DNA of 64,000 nucleotides from an uncultured Planctomycetota bacterium (GTDB lineage Bacteria; Planctomycetota; Phycisphaerae; SM23-33). The stretch spans positions 1 to 64,000 of the forward strand of contig CAITIS010000031.1 in NCBI GenBank assembly GCA_903892515.1, in the 5' to 3' direction. Positions 41,221 through 49,978 of the stretch are shown here, in pieces. A model generated the notes under the pieces. The model worked only from the letters and a program-made list of their open reading frames with translations, searched no databases and was not told the origin of the DNA. Both the position numbers and the translations under genes were made by a program. The stretch's first letter is position 1. The number at the start of each line of letters is the position of its first letter.

Positions 41221-41856
41221 TCATTTTGATTCTATGGACGGTCCACCGTCTTGAAGTATCCGTTGAAGTACCGAGCGGACCTGTTCGTGTAGGCAAGAAT
41301 CGCTGAAACGGTTGTCTATGACATATTCGGCTCTGGCCTTCTTAATGTCCAGTGTTTTCTGGGAATTTTCTCGCCGCCTCCACGTCTCTTCGTCCCAGGC
41401 GCGAGCCGCCTCCACCCGCCCTCGCCGCTCCTGCTGGGGGGCGTCAACGTATACGAACACGTCGCACAATTCGTGCCAGTCCGTCTCTAGGAGCAGCGCC
41501 GCATCCACCACGATAGCCTGCCAACCGGCCTGGTTCCGCAGACGCTCGATCTGTTCGATGATGCGCTGACGGATGCGCGGGTGCATAATCTCGTTGAGGG
41601 CACTGAGACTCTCGGGGCTGGCGAAGGCGGCCTGTCCGAGCTTTTTGCGATCCACCCTGCCCGAAGGGTCGCAAACACCCTCGCCAAACCGCGCCCGCAA
41701 TGCCGCCAGCACGTCGGGCCGCTCGTACAGTTCATGGCCAAGCGCGTCGGCGTCCACGCAACCACAGCCTAGCGCGCCAAACTCGCGCGCGACCGTGCTC
41801 TTGCCCGAGCCGATCCCGCCGAGAATGCCAATTATGGGGATACTCTTGCCTGACAT
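41221..41856 (-). CDS. coaE: Dephospho-CoA kinase
   Basis: 211 residues; last step of coenzyme A synthesis (ATP-dependent 3'-phosphorylation). P-loop GILGGIGSGKSTVAREF, CVDADALGHELYERPDV, the CoA domain signature HPRIRQRIIEQIE, VVDAALLLETDW, and the LID region with R residues (RRGRVEAARAWDEETWRRREN). ATG 41856 gives the standard N-terminus; the ORF-track start translates upstream heptamer repeats. Likely co-transcribed with rho. Confidence 0.94.
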   Translation of the reverse strand: MSGKSIPIIGILGGIGSGKSTVAREFGALGCGCVDADALGHELYERPDVLAALRARFGEGVCDPSGRVDRKKLGQAAFASPESLSALNEIMHPRIRQRIIEQIERLRNQAGWQAIVVDAALLLETDWHELCDVFVYVDAPQQERRGRVEAARAWDEETWRRRENSQKTLDIKKARAEYVIDNRFSDSCLHEQVRSVLQRILQDGGPSIESK

Positions 41857-41872
41857 GCGGAAATTCCTAAAA

Positions 41873-42054
41873 GGTCGTAGGTCGTAGGTCATAGGTCGTA
41901 GGGAAAGACAACAGCAGCAAGTCAACCTGTCCTGCATTTCCCTACGACCTATGACCTACGACCTCGTGTCTTGCATTTCCCTACGACCTATGACCTATGA
42001 CCTATGACCTACGACCTATGACCTACGACCTACGACCTATGACCTACGACCTGG
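41873..42054. repeat. Heptamer arrays TAGGTCR in inverted arrangement, overlapping the GT4 stop
   Basis: 41873-41905 reads TAGGTCG/TAGGTCA on the plus strand; 41938-42054 reads CCTACGA/CCTATGA, i.e. the complement. The longer block contains the TAG stop of the glycosyltransferase and its last codons. The two blocks could pair as a long hairpin. Confidence 0.93.
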
Positions 42055-43206
42055 CTTCTCGTACACCGCCTCGATCTCATCCACCATCACGTTATGGTCG
42101 AATCGCCGCGTGGCTAATTGCCGGCCCGCCTGGCCCAGGTTGGCGCGAAGTTCCGCCGAACCCGCCAATTTCCGCAAGGCCTCGCACAGCCCGTCCACGT
42201 CGCCGCTGGGCAGCAGGATGCCCGTATCGGCGTTCACGACCTCGCTGGCCCCGTCGATGTCGAAGCTCACCACCGGCTTGCCGGCCAGCATGGCCTGGGG
42301 CAACGCGCGGGCCAAGCCTTCCCGCTGCGAACAATGCACCAGGATATCCGTGGCGTGCAGCACCAGCGGGATCCGCTCGGGCGGCAGCAGGCCTGTAAGA
42401 TGCACGCGATTTGACAGGCCCGACTGGACGATTTGCGACTCGATCAGGCCGCGGAGGTTGCCGTCGCCCACGAAGCAAAAGTGCACATGCTCATCGGGCA
42501 TTGTAGCGGCCGCCTGAAGAATAAACTCGTGCCCCTTAAGCTCGGCCAGCCGCGAAACCTGCGTGACCAGCACGTCGCCGTCCTTCAAACCCAAACTGCT
42601 ACGAAACTCCGTGACGCCCTCAGGCCGGCGGGAATACAGGCCCACGTCCATGCCGCTGTAGATGGTGCGGTATTGCCCAGGCTCGCCCACGCCGGCAGCC
42701 ATGGCTTGGCGCGTCATGGCGTCGGCCACCGAGATCAGGGCGTCACTCTGCCTGGCCGCGTGGCGTTCCAGGTGAACGTACAGGAAATTCGCCGCCGCCG
42801 TACCGAAGCGATGAAAGGGCAGGCCATGAATGGTGTGGACGATCAGCATGCGCTCGCAGCCTTGGACGCTCTGGCGGACCTTCCACGCCGCCTGCCGGCC
42901 CAGGATGCCCGCCTTGGACGAATGCGTATGCACCACGTCAGGCCGGTAGTGCGCAAGCAACGCCACGAGACGCCGATACGCCCGCAGGTCGTGCCGCGGG
43001 GCAATCTCCCGGCGCAGATCGTCCAATACCTCGACCTGATACCCCCCCGCCAGCGCGCGGGTCATCAGTTCGCCCTCGGGGCCAAGGGCTGGGCCGGTGA
43101 TGAGAATCACTTCATGCCCGCGGGCCTTGAGGCCTTCGCAGGTCAGCAGCGTGTTCTCCATCGCCCCGCCCAGGATCATGCGGGTAATGATATGGACTAT
43201 CTTCAT
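42037..43206 (-). CDS. GT4-family glycosyltransferase
   Basis: 389 residues, GT-B fold. N-terminal domain MKIVHIITRMILGGAMENTLL and VHTHSSKAGILGRQAAW; C-terminal domain VTQVSRLAELKGHEFILQA, FCFVGDGNLRGLIE, and the donor-phosphate motif LVHCSQREGLARALPQAMLAGKPVV (EGxxxxxxxxM variant of EX7E). It transfers an activated sugar, probably to a surface glycan. ATG 43206; the ORF-track start runs through 8-nt repeats and hairpins. The C-terminal KPGRRS and stop are encoded in the heptamer array. Confidence 0.9.
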   Translation of the reverse strand: MKIVHIITRMILGGAMENTLLTCEGLKARGHEVILITGPALGPEGELMTRALAGGYQVEVLDDLRREIAPRHDLRAYRRLVALLAHYRPDVVHTHSSKAGILGRQAAWKVRQSVQGCERMLIVHTIHGLPFHRFGTAAANFLYVHLERHAARQSDALISVADAMTRQAMAAGVGEPGQYRTIYSGMDVGLYSRRPEGVTEFRSSLGLKDGDVLVTQVSRLAELKGHEFILQAAATMPDEHVHFCFVGDGNLRGLIESQIVQSGLSNRVHLTGLLPPERIPLVLHATDILVHCSQREGLARALPQAMLAGKPVVSFDIDGASEVVNADTGILLPSGDVDGLCEALRKLAGSAELRANLGQAGRQLATRRFDHNVMVDEIEAVYEKPGRRS

Positions 43207-43275
43207 TGTGATTCGTGAACTCGTGCCTTCGTGAATTCGTGAACTCGTGAACTCGTACCTTCGTGAACTCGCGCG
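43203..43275. repeat. Octamer array TCGTGAAY upstream of the GT4 gene
   Basis: Eight-nt units TCGTGAAC/TCGTGAAT with two interruptions (CCTTCGTG), directly 5' of the glycosyltransferase start. Confidence 0.88.
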
Positions 43276-43307
43276 GGACTCTAGTACTCCGTCCGACCTA
43301 AATTGTC

Positions 43308-43376
43308 GGGTGCCACACCTGCGGTGTTTGCAGGTGTGTAAGAGGCACGGCTGCAAACGCCGCAGCCGTGGCACCC
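43308..43376. repeat. Double-hairpin element with GGGTGCCAC / GTGGCACCC ends, 69 bp
   Basis: Outer inverted ends GGGTGCCAC...GTGGCACCC enclose two hairpins, CACACCTGC-loop-GCAGGTGTG and CACGGCTGC-loop-GCAGCCGTG. The copy at 60116-60188 is the same element in inverted orientation. Confidence 0.88.
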
Positions 43377-43647
43377 ACATTATCGCCCGGACAGAGTACT
43401 AGGACGGTTTAAGTTTGCGTGTCGGTGCTGTTTCGGGTGGCACAGGCTTTCCAGCCTGCTCAGCACAACCCCAAAGGTGTGCCACCTGTGGCCAGGCAAG
43501 CTTAGTCTCTTCTATCCTACGGGTTAACGAATTCACGAGTCAACGAGTTCACGATCCCTTTCACGATCCTACGAGTTAACGAATTCGCGAGTCAACGAGT
43601 TCACGGGCGCCCACCTAAGATTCATTGACGGCATGAGGGCTAATGAA
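43377..43647. repeat. Remaining intergenic repeats before the phosphoesterase gene
   Basis: A GGTGGCACAGGCTTTCCAGCCTG...GTGCCACC hairpin pair (43418-43490), then octamers GTTAACGAATTCACGAGTCAACGAGTTCACGA (43522-43608), i.e. the TCGTGAAY array on the opposite strand. No gene. Confidence 0.8.
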
Positions 43648-44343
43648 ATGGTCATTGTGGCTCTGACAGATATCCACGGCCACACGGGCCGGATCGGCTC
43701 GATAGCCGAAGAAATCTCGCAGGCCGACTGGATCGTGCTGGCCGGTGACCTGACCGACCTGGGCGGTGAAGGCCCGGCCTCAGCGGTGATCGAGGCCGTG
43801 GCGGAGATCAATCCGCACATCCTGGCCGTGCCGGGAAATTGCGACCGGGTGGGGGCGGCCAGCTACTTGAGCCTGCGCGGCGTGAATATCGACGCCGACG
43901 CCCGCGTGATCGACGGCATCGGCTTTGTCGGCCTGGGCGGCTCGCTGCCCTGCCCGCACATCACGCCCAATGAACTCTCCGAAGAGCAGATGCACAGCCG
44001 GCTCGCCCAGGCCCACGCCGCCTTGGAGCCGGCGACGCCCTTCGTGCTGGTCAGCCATGAGCCGCCGCAAAACACGCTGCTGGATCACGCCCGGCGCGGC
44101 GGCCACGTCGGCAGCCGGAGCGTGCGGGAGTTCATTCTTCAGGCCCAGCCGATTCTGTGCCTGTGCGGGCACATCCACGAAGCCCGCGGCACCGACACGC
44201 TGGGCCGCTCCCTGCTGCTGGACCCCGGCCCGCTGCGCGACGGCCACTTCGCCCGCATCGTCCTGGCCCGACACGGCGCCACCGCCCGCGTCGAGACGTA
44301 CGAACTGGCCGACATCGGCCAGGCGGCCACTCCGCGCTGGTAA
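43648..44343 (+). CDS. Calcineurin-like metallophosphoesterase
   Basis: 231 residues. Dinuclear metal motifs in order: DIHGH, LAGDLTDLGG, VPGNCDRVG (GNCD replaces the commoner GNH), VSHEPP and CGHIHEA. This matches the small YfcE/MJ0912-like phosphoesterases; the substrate is unknown. ATG 43648 is preferred over 43633 because GAGGG lies 7 nt upstream and MVIVALTDIHGH matches the family N-terminus. It converges on the HAF-repeat gene with a shared terminator. Confidence 0.87.
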   Translation: MVIVALTDIHGHTGRIGSIAEEISQADWIVLAGDLTDLGGEGPASAVIEAVAEINPHILAVPGNCDRVGAASYLSLRGVNIDADARVIDGIGFVGLGGSLPCPHITPNELSEEQMHSRLAQAHAALEPATPFVLVSHEPPQNTLLDHARRGGHVGSRSVREFILQAQPILCLCGHIHEARGTDTLGRSLLLDPGPLRDGHFARIVLARHGATARVETYELADIGQAATPRW

Positions 44344-44378
44344 ACTTCGCCCCTCGACCTGCACTTAGACTGACCTGG

Positions 44379-44404
44379 AACGCCTGAGCCCCCGCACAGG
44401 CGTT
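44379..44404. terminator. Bidirectional terminator hairpin
   Basis: Perfect 8-bp stem AACGCCTG / CAGGCGTT, 10-nt loop. It overlaps the stop codon of the minus-strand PEP-CTERM gene and lies 35 nt after the phosphoesterase stop. Confidence 0.65.
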
Positions 44405-45488
44405 ACCGACGACGGCGAAGCAGGCCAAACCCGCCCAGAACCAGCAGTGACAGGGATGCCGGGTCGGGGACCGGGTTCAGAAGGACGGCGTGCTTTTGCC
44501 CCTGGGCGTTAATGCCGTCGGCGACGATCTGCCCCAGATCATTGATGGCCAAGGCACCGCAAACGGTTAACCCGCAATCCGCAGGCAAGAGTGTATTGAG
44601 GTCCATCATCACGCCGCCGCTGTACAGAAACGCGTGCTCCGGGGAGCCAGCCATTAATGACGTTCCCACCACTTGGCCAGAAGCGTTGATGCCATAGGCA
44701 TAACTGTCAGTCCCGCCGAGGGTGCCCAGATCCCGCATCACCCCTCCGCTGTAAAGGAATGCGTGCTGGCCCGTATCGCCGGTGATCTGCGAGTCGCCTA
44801 CAATCTGGCCACTGTCGTTGATGGCCCACGCAGAACTGCCCGAGCCTCCCAGGGTGCCGATATCTTGTATGCCGCCCCCACTGTATACGAAGGCATGAAA
44901 GGCCCCATTGACCGCTATCTCGGAAGCGCCTACCACCTGGCCACTGGCGTTGACGCCATGACCCCAGCTTGTCTGTCCTCCCAGCGTGCCCAAATCCTGC
45001 ATGAAGCCGCTTCCCGCTGCCGGTCCAGGGGTATAGAGGAAAGCGTGGATATCGAACGTTAGGAAGGAGTAGCCAGTCACTTGGCCGCTGGCATTGATGT
45101 CATAGGCGATACTCAACATGCCTCCTAAGGTGCCGATATCGCGCATGACGCCACCGCCGTACAGGAAGGCATGGTAAGTCGTGTCGTTTCCCACCCCGGA
45201 GTAGCCCGCCACCTCTCCGCTGGCGTTAATGGCGTGGGCATAGCTATCGCCAACTCCGCCCAAGGTCTCCAAATCCTGCATGATGCCGCCGGAATAGAGG
45301 AAGCCATGCTCAACCGAATCGCCAGGCATCTTCGAATACCCCACTACCTGCCCCGCCGCGTTGATGTCTTTGGCGTGGCTGGAGGTGCCGCCCAATGTGC
45401 CTAAATCGGTGATCGCGTACTGCACGGCCATTGTGGGAACAGTAAGGAGCATTAGAACTGCCAGCGCACAGCACATTCTGGTTTGCAT
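44403..45488 (-). CDS. HAF-repeat PEP-CTERM protein
   Basis: 361 residues. Signal peptide (CCALAVLMLLTVPTMAVQ) followed by seven repeats of about 48 residues, each built as DLGTLGG-x-A-xx-INASGQVVGYS-x-HAFLYSGG, the HAF repeat of secreted beta-propeller-like proteins. The C-terminus is a PEP-CTERM variant (VPDPAS, hydrophobic run, LLRRRR). The function of HAF proteins is unknown; surface attachment is expected. GGAGG is 5 nt before the ATG at 45488. Promoter TTGACA-N16-TAGACT upstream. Confidence 0.9.
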   Translation of the reverse strand: MQTRMCCALAVLMLLTVPTMAVQYAITDLGTLGGTSSHAKDINAAGQVVGYSKMPGDSVEHGFLYSGGIMQDLETLGGVGDSYAHAINASGEVAGYSGVGNDTTYHAFLYGGGVMRDIGTLGGMLSIAYDINASGQVTGYSFLTFDIHAFLYTPGPAAGSGFMQDLGTLGGQTSWGHGVNASGQVVGASEIAVNGAFHAFVYSGGGIQDIGTLGGSGSSAWAINDSGQIVGDSQITGDTGQHAFLYSGGVMRDLGTLGGTDSYAYGINASGQVVGTSLMAGSPEHAFLYSGGVMMDLNTLLPADCGLTVCGALAINDLGQIVADGINAQGQKHAVLLNPVPDPASLSLLVLGGFGLLRRRR

Positions 45489-45558
45489 GATGCCTCCGTC
45501 ATCTTAATGAGCCTAGACACTGCTTCTGGGGAGAGAGCGCAAACCCCACGTGCAGATT

Positions 45559-45586
45559 AGTCTACTCCGTTTCCGGATTCTGTCAA
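45559..45586 (-). promoter_or_regulatory. Promoter of the HAF-repeat PEP-CTERM gene
   Basis: On the minus strand TTGACA, 16 nt, TAGACT. The -35 context TTGACAGAATCC is shared with the promoter at 2826-2853. The leader is about 64 nt. Confidence 0.55.
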
Positions 45587-45660
45587 GGGATACTCGACGC
45601 AACTTGCACAAAGCCCAGTAGGAACGGCATCAAACCGCGGGGGACGTGCTTTTCGTGTGG

Positions 45661-45688
45661 TTGTGGATGGTGCCCGAGTCGGTATAAT
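45661..45688 (+). promoter_or_regulatory. Promoter of ettA
   Basis: TTGTGG, 16-nt spacer, consensus TATAAT at 45683-45688. The predicted leader is about 60 nt. It diverges from the HAF-gene promoter. Confidence 0.65.
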
Positions 45689-45756
45689 CCTCAAACCTCG
45701 ACGGCCGTAGGAACCCCAGGCAAGACGAAACCCCGACGAAGGATTTAAGGAACAAG

Positions 45757-47424
45757 ATGCCCCCGCAATTTGTCTTTGAGATGCATGACGTGTGCAAGAG
45801 CTACGACGAGAAGGTCGTGCTCCAGGACTTGAGCCTGAGTTTCTTCTACGGCGCCAAGATCGGCATCGTGGGCGAGAACGGCAGCGGCAAAAGCACCGTG
45901 CTGCGCATCATGGCCGGACTGGACAAGGACATCCACGGCGAGGCCCAACTGGCCAAGAACATGCGCGTCGGCTACGTCGCCCAGGAGCCCATTCTCGACC
46001 TGGACATCACCGTCAAGGCCACGCTGCTGCAAGCGCTGGCGCCCATCCAGAACCTGATCGACCGGTACAACGCGGTCTCCGACGAGATGGGCGCAGCCGG
46101 GGCCGACATGGACAAGTTGCTGGAGGAAATGGGGCACCTGCAGGAGAAGATCGACGCCGTCAACGGCTGGGAACTCGACCGCATGATGGACATCGCTTCC
46201 GATGCCCTGGTGCTGCCGGATTACGACATGCTCATCCGCACGCTCTCCGGCGGCGAGCGGCGGCGAGTGGCCCTGTGCAAGGCGCTGCTGGAAAAGCCCG
46301 ACCTGCTGCTGCTGGATGAGCCCACCAATCACCTGGACGCCGAGACGGTCGCCTGGCTGGAAATGGCCTTGCGCGAGTACGCCGGCACGGTCATCATCGT
46401 CACGCACGACCGGTACTTCCTGGACAACATCACCAAGTGGATCCTGGAACTCGAAAACGCCCGCGGCCTGCCCTTTGAGGGCAACTACTCCTCGTGGCTG
46501 GCGCAGAAGGCCGAGTCGCTGCGCATGAACGAGAAGAAGGAGTCGCAGCGGCAGAAGGTGCTGGCCCGCGAGTTAGACTGGATCAACACCTCGGCCTCGG
46601 GGCGGCGGAAGAAGAGCCAGGCCCGCATCAGCGCCTTTGACCAGATCGCCAACCAGGCCACGGCCGAAGAGAACGGCGATGCGATCATTCAGATCGCCCC
46701 GGGCCCGCGGCTGGGCGACAAGGTGCTGGCCGTGCGCGGGGTGGACAAGGCGTATGGCCCCAACACGCTGCTGAAGGGCTGCGACTTCGATTTGCCGCGC
46801 GGCGGCATCGTGGGCGTAATTGGCCCCAACGGCGTGGGCAAGACCACGCTGTTCCGCATGATCGTGGGCGCTGAGAAGCCCGACGCCGGGAAGGTCGAGC
46901 TGGGCCAGAGCGTCGTCGTCAGCTACGTCGATCAGCACCGCGACGCGCTGGATGACACGCGGACGGTCTTTGAGGAAATCACCGAAGGCAAGAGCAGCAT
47001 CGAGCTGGGCAAGTCGGCCATCAATAGCCGGGCGTACGTGTCGCGATTCAACTTCCGCGGCAGCCAGCAGCAAAAGAAGGTGGGCGAGCTTTCCGGCGGC
47101 GAGCGCAACCGCGTTCACCTGGCCAAGCTGCTGCGTCGCGGCGGCAACCTGCTGCTGCTGGACGAGCCGACCAACGACCTGGACGTGAACACCATGCGCG
47201 TGCTGGAGCAGGCGATGCTGGACTTCCCTGGCTGTGCCATGGTCATCAGCCACGACCGGTTCTTCTTAGACCGAATCTGCACGCACCTGCTGATCTTTGA
47301 AGGCGACGGCAAGACGAGCTGGTTCGTCGGCAACTTCGCCGACTACGAAGAGAAGATGCTCTCAGTCGACCCCGACCACCTGGCCCACCGCCGCAGCCAA
47401 TACAAGCGCCTGACGCTGAAGTAA
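45757..47424 (+). CDS. ettA: Energy-dependent translational throttle protein EttA (ABC-F)
   Basis: 555 residues, the same length as E. coli EttA. Two ABC cassettes without membrane segments: Walker A GENGSGKST and GPNGVGKTT; signatures LSGGERRRVALCKALL and LSGGERNRVHLAKLL; Walker B LLLLDEPTNHLD and LLLLDEPTNDLD. The linker holds SGRRKKSQARISAFDQI, the EttA-type P-site tRNA interaction motif, and an arm-like insertion follows the first Q-loop (residues about 95-130). It is expected to bind the ribosomal E site and gate elongation by ATP/ADP ratio. SD AAGGA is 7 nt before the ATG. Confidence 0.95.
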   Translation: MPPQFVFEMHDVCKSYDEKVVLQDLSLSFFYGAKIGIVGENGSGKSTVLRIMAGLDKDIHGEAQLAKNMRVGYVAQEPILDLDITVKATLLQALAPIQNLIDRYNAVSDEMGAAGADMDKLLEEMGHLQEKIDAVNGWELDRMMDIASDALVLPDYDMLIRTLSGGERRRVALCKALLEKPDLLLLDEPTNHLDAETVAWLEMALREYAGTVIIVTHDRYFLDNITKWILELENARGLPFEGNYSSWLAQKAESLRMNEKKESQRQKVLARELDWINTSASGRRKKSQARISAFDQIANQATAEENGDAIIQIAPGPRLGDKVLAVRGVDKAYGPNTLLKGCDFDLPRGGIVGVIGPNGVGKTTLFRMIVGAEKPDAGKVELGQSVVVSYVDQHRDALDDTRTVFEEITEGKSSIELGKSAINSRAYVSRFNFRGSQQQKKVGELSGGERNRVHLAKLLRRGGNLLLLDEPTNDLDVNTMRVLEQAMLDFPGCAMVISHDRFFLDRICTHLLIFEGDGKTSWFVGNFADYEEKMLSVDPDHLAHRRSQYKRLTLK

Positions 47425-47431
47425 GGCAGGG

Positions 47432-47458
47432 CGTAGGGTGTAGGGTGTAGGGCGTGCG
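47432..47458 (+). repeat. Heptamer array TAGGGTG, 3' of ettA
   Basis: TAGGGTG, TAGGGTG, TAGGGCG units starting 10 nt after the ettA stop, G-rich strand sense. Confidence 0.88.
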
Positions 47459-47476
47459 TGGCACAGGCCGCCATGT

Positions 47477-47588
47477 GGGTGCCATAGGCTGACACGGCTT
47501 CGCGGCTTCTTGCGAAGCCGGGGCTGCCTATGCCCGACGTCCCACATAGGTAGAGCCGCCAGAAAACGCGGCTCAACCTATGGCACCC
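47477..47588. repeat. MITE-like element, 112 bp, copy 1
   Basis: Ends GGGTGCCATAGG / CCTATGGCACCC (12-bp perfect terminal inverted repeats). Inside are a GGCTTCGCGGCTTCTTGCGAAGCC hairpin and an AGAGCCGCC...GCGGCT hairpin. Over 95% identical to copy 2. Confidence 0.93.
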
Positions 47589-47705
47589 AGGCAGGGCGTG
47601 CAGGACGTAGGGCGTGCAACTTATTGCACGCGGCCTCGCGGCCGGGCAGGGTGCCGCGGTTTGCGAGCCAAGCGAGCAACCACGACTGCGCTACCACCAG
47701 CCGCT
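47589..47705. repeat. CGTGCAACTTATTGCACG hairpin and spacer between MITE copies
   Basis: GTAGGGCGTGCAACTTATTGCACGCGG near 47607-47635, a class also found in the GH51 gene (47972-48004) and at 63059-63090. The rest is unassigned. Confidence 0.7.
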
Positions 47706-47817
47706 GGGTGCCATAGGCTGACACGGCTTCGCGGCCTCTTGCGAAGCCGGGGCTGCCTATGCCCGACGTCCCGCATAGGTAGAGCCGCCAGAAGCCGCGG
47801 CTCAACCTATGGCACCC
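47706..47817. repeat. MITE-like element, 112 bp, copy 2, overlapping the GH51 3' end
   Basis: Same terminal repeats and length as copy 1. The last four or five codons (LGAIG) and the TGA stop of the GH51 gene lie inside it. Confidence 0.93.
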
Positions 47818-49853
47818 AGGCAGGGCACGTCCAGATGCGTCACCGTCAGCGGGTCCAGAATCAGCGCCAATGTGCCGCCGGTTGCCCGACTGACCGACCG
47901 CTCTTCCGTAAACCGTACGCACGGCTCAGCCGATACCGGCACAAGCTGCGTCAGCGTCACCAACTCAGGACTGTAGGGCGTGCAACTTGTTGCACGCGGG
48001 CTCGTGGACGCGCCGTCCCCTGGCTGCGGCCTGCACGCCCGCAAGTCCAGCACCACCTTTCGCGCCTGCTGGGGCTCGCGATTGATCAGCGTCACGTGCA
48101 CGGCCTTGCCGCCAGGAGCCAGCGTGGCCAACGCATCGATGTCGCTGCCGGCGGCGAAGGGCAGCTCGATCAGCCTGCCGCCGTGGTGAACCTTCAGCAT
48201 GGCCATGACCTGGCCCACCGGGGTCAACTCGCACTGGTCCTTGTTCGGCCCAGCGTCGGTGACGATGGCCCCTTCGTTGACGGGTTGGAAGTACGCGCCG
48301 ATGCTCAGGTCCAGCGCCTGCGCATTGCGGAAGAGCATGTGCAGCGTGCCGGCGGCGTAGATGCCGTCCACGATCGTCGGCCGGCGGTCCCAGGCGTACC
48401 ACACGTTCCATTCGTCGTAGGCGATGCCGATGCGGCGATTCCTGGGCTTGCGCTGGTCGAGCGACTGCCGCAGTTCCGCCAGCCGGCGATAGTCCGTGTC
48501 GGGCATGTGCGTGAGCTGGCGGAAACCGTCAGGGGCCTTGGGCCCGAGAAAGTCCTGCGTCTCTGGCCGGGCGTACCAGTGAAACGACACGTGCTCGTAA
48601 TCGCGGTACGACGAGGACGGGATCTTCGGCACCCAGCCGGAAAACCACGTGCCCGCCGCCACCAGTTCGACGCTCGGATCGACCTTGCGCATGACCTTGG
48701 CATACTCGTGCGCCAGCCGGCAGTACTCGTCAGGCTCATTGGGCGGGGGCATGTGGCCATAGCCGACCTCGTTGCCGATGGACCAGTACTTCACGCCGTA
48801 CGGCTGGCGGTTTCCGCGGCGGGCGCGCAGCTTGCCCCAGCGCGTCGAGGGCGCGCCGTTGCAGTACTCGACGAAGTCAGCGGCGTCCTGGGCCGTCTCA
48901 CGATTGATATTCACGGTGATGAACGGCTCGGCGCCAAGCTGGCGGCACAGCGCGATGTATTCGTCAACGCCGATTTCATGAGTGTCGTAGCCGCCCGTCA
49001 GCCATAGCGTGTCGTCCATGTATGCTTTGAGCGGCGCCCGCTGATGCACCGGCAGCAGGCCCTCCTTCCAGCGATAGTCGCCGGAAAAGTTTCCTCCCGG
49101 CCAGCGCAGGATCGGCGCGGAAATCTCGCGGAGCTTGTCGATCACGTCCTGGCGCAGGCCGTGGAAGGTGTTGGCCGGCAGAAGCGAAACCGCGCCGACG
49201 TGCAGCGTGCCGGGCGGCGGGAAGGTGATGCTCAGTGCGGCATTGTCATCGTTGGCCGGGCAGCGGAAGGAGAACTCCAGCTCTCGCCACTGGCCGCTCT
49301 TGACGGCAAAGACGTGGCGGCCATGTGTCCGGCGTCCGTTGCCGCTGGCGATGGTCACGGTCACGCGCATGGCCCGATCGGCCCGCACCGCCACGAAGCA
49401 GCGATACATCAGGCCGCGCCGCAGCCTCAGGCCGCCCTGGGTGATGCCGCACGGTTCAGCATTCTTGCCCGCACTGCCCGGACCGGCCTGGATCGCCTGA
49501 TATTGAACCGAGTAGTCGGACTTGAACCGGCTGTAGAGGTCGATGCCTTCATGCCGAACGTAGGCGTCGGCGCCGGAGAGCAGGCGATACTGGCAAGCCT
49601 CGTGCCCCACGCCCTGCCACGGCAGCGCTACGCCTTGCGGGCCCGGCTGAAACGTGAACTTGCGATTGCGCAGCATCTCGGCCGATAGCCCGCCGTGGAT
49701 GCACCGCCGCGTGTGCTCAAGGTTGTGCCCAGCCAGCAAAGCCGATACCACCTCGCCGGCCGACGATGCATCAATTGAAAGGGTGGTCACGCCGTCGCGA
49801 CCTCGCCTGCGCATAGAACTGCCCGCTTTGCCCGCCCGCTTGACACTCGCCAT
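47802..49853 (-). CDS. Alpha-L-arabinofuranosidase-like glycoside hydrolase (GH51)
   Basis: 683 residues. TIM-barrel GH51 motifs: ILRWPGGNFSGDYRWKEG, acid/base Glu362 in WSIGNEVGYG, VSFHWYARP, and nucleophile Glu481 in IAYDEWNVWY. The N-terminal region carries a carbohydrate-binding-like beta domain, and a C-terminal beta domain follows the barrel. Expected to release arabinose from hemicellulose side chains. No convincing signal peptide, so location is uncertain. Oddities: residues about 617-628 (SPRATSCTPYSP) are encoded by the CGTGCAACTTGTTGCACG repeat, and the C-terminus and stop lie in a MITE-like element. GGAGAG precedes ATG 49853. Confidence 0.92.
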   Translation of the reverse strand: MASVKRAGKAGSSMRRRGRDGVTTLSIDASSAGEVVSALLAGHNLEHTRRCIHGGLSAEMLRNRKFTFQPGPQGVALPWQGVGHEACQYRLLSGADAYVRHEGIDLYSRFKSDYSVQYQAIQAGPGSAGKNAEPCGITQGGLRLRRGLMYRCFVAVRADRAMRVTVTIASGNGRRTHGRHVFAVKSGQWRELEFSFRCPANDDNAALSITFPPPGTLHVGAVSLLPANTFHGLRQDVIDKLREISAPILRWPGGNFSGDYRWKEGLLPVHQRAPLKAYMDDTLWLTGGYDTHEIGVDEYIALCRQLGAEPFITVNINRETAQDAADFVEYCNGAPSTRWGKLRARRGNRQPYGVKYWSIGNEVGYGHMPPPNEPDEYCRLAHEYAKVMRKVDPSVELVAAGTWFSGWVPKIPSSSYRDYEHVSFHWYARPETQDFLGPKAPDGFRQLTHMPDTDYRRLAELRQSLDQRKPRNRRIGIAYDEWNVWYAWDRRPTIVDGIYAAGTLHMLFRNAQALDLSIGAYFQPVNEGAIVTDAGPNKDQCELTPVGQVMAMLKVHHGGRLIELPFAAGSDIDALATLAPGGKAVHVTLINREPQQARKVVLDLRACRPQPGDGASTSPRATSCTPYSPELVTLTQLVPVSAEPCVRFTEERSVSRATGGTLALILDPLTVTHLDVPCLGAIG
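47972..48004. repeat. CGTGCAACTTGTTGCACG hairpin inside the GH51 gene
   Basis: GTAGGGCGTGCAACTTGTTG / CACGCGGGCTCG, a 33-bp hairpin read in frame in the C-terminal beta domain. Confidence 0.82.
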
Positions 49854-49978
49854 GTTTGCTCTCCGCCTGAACTTACCTGTCAGCGATCAACGTATGTGTG
49901 ATCGAATCAGCCACATTCTCAACTGCCCGCCGGCGGACGGCAACAGATTCTCCGACGGCATCGGGCGCCTCGTCACGC

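Noticed and set aside
41873-42054. Inverted heptamer blocks as an intrinsic terminator
   Set aside because: The arms could pair, but no U-tract follows and the blocks extend into coding sequence.
42037-43206. GT4 gene as a pseudogene because its end is repeat DNA
   Set aside because: All catalytic-fold motifs are intact, and only the last few residues are repeat-encoded.
47432-47458. TAGGGTG heptamers as telomere-like sequence
   Set aside because: Resembles a TTTAGGG-type repeat only superficially; internal to a bacterial chromosome segment and one of several unrelated heptamers.
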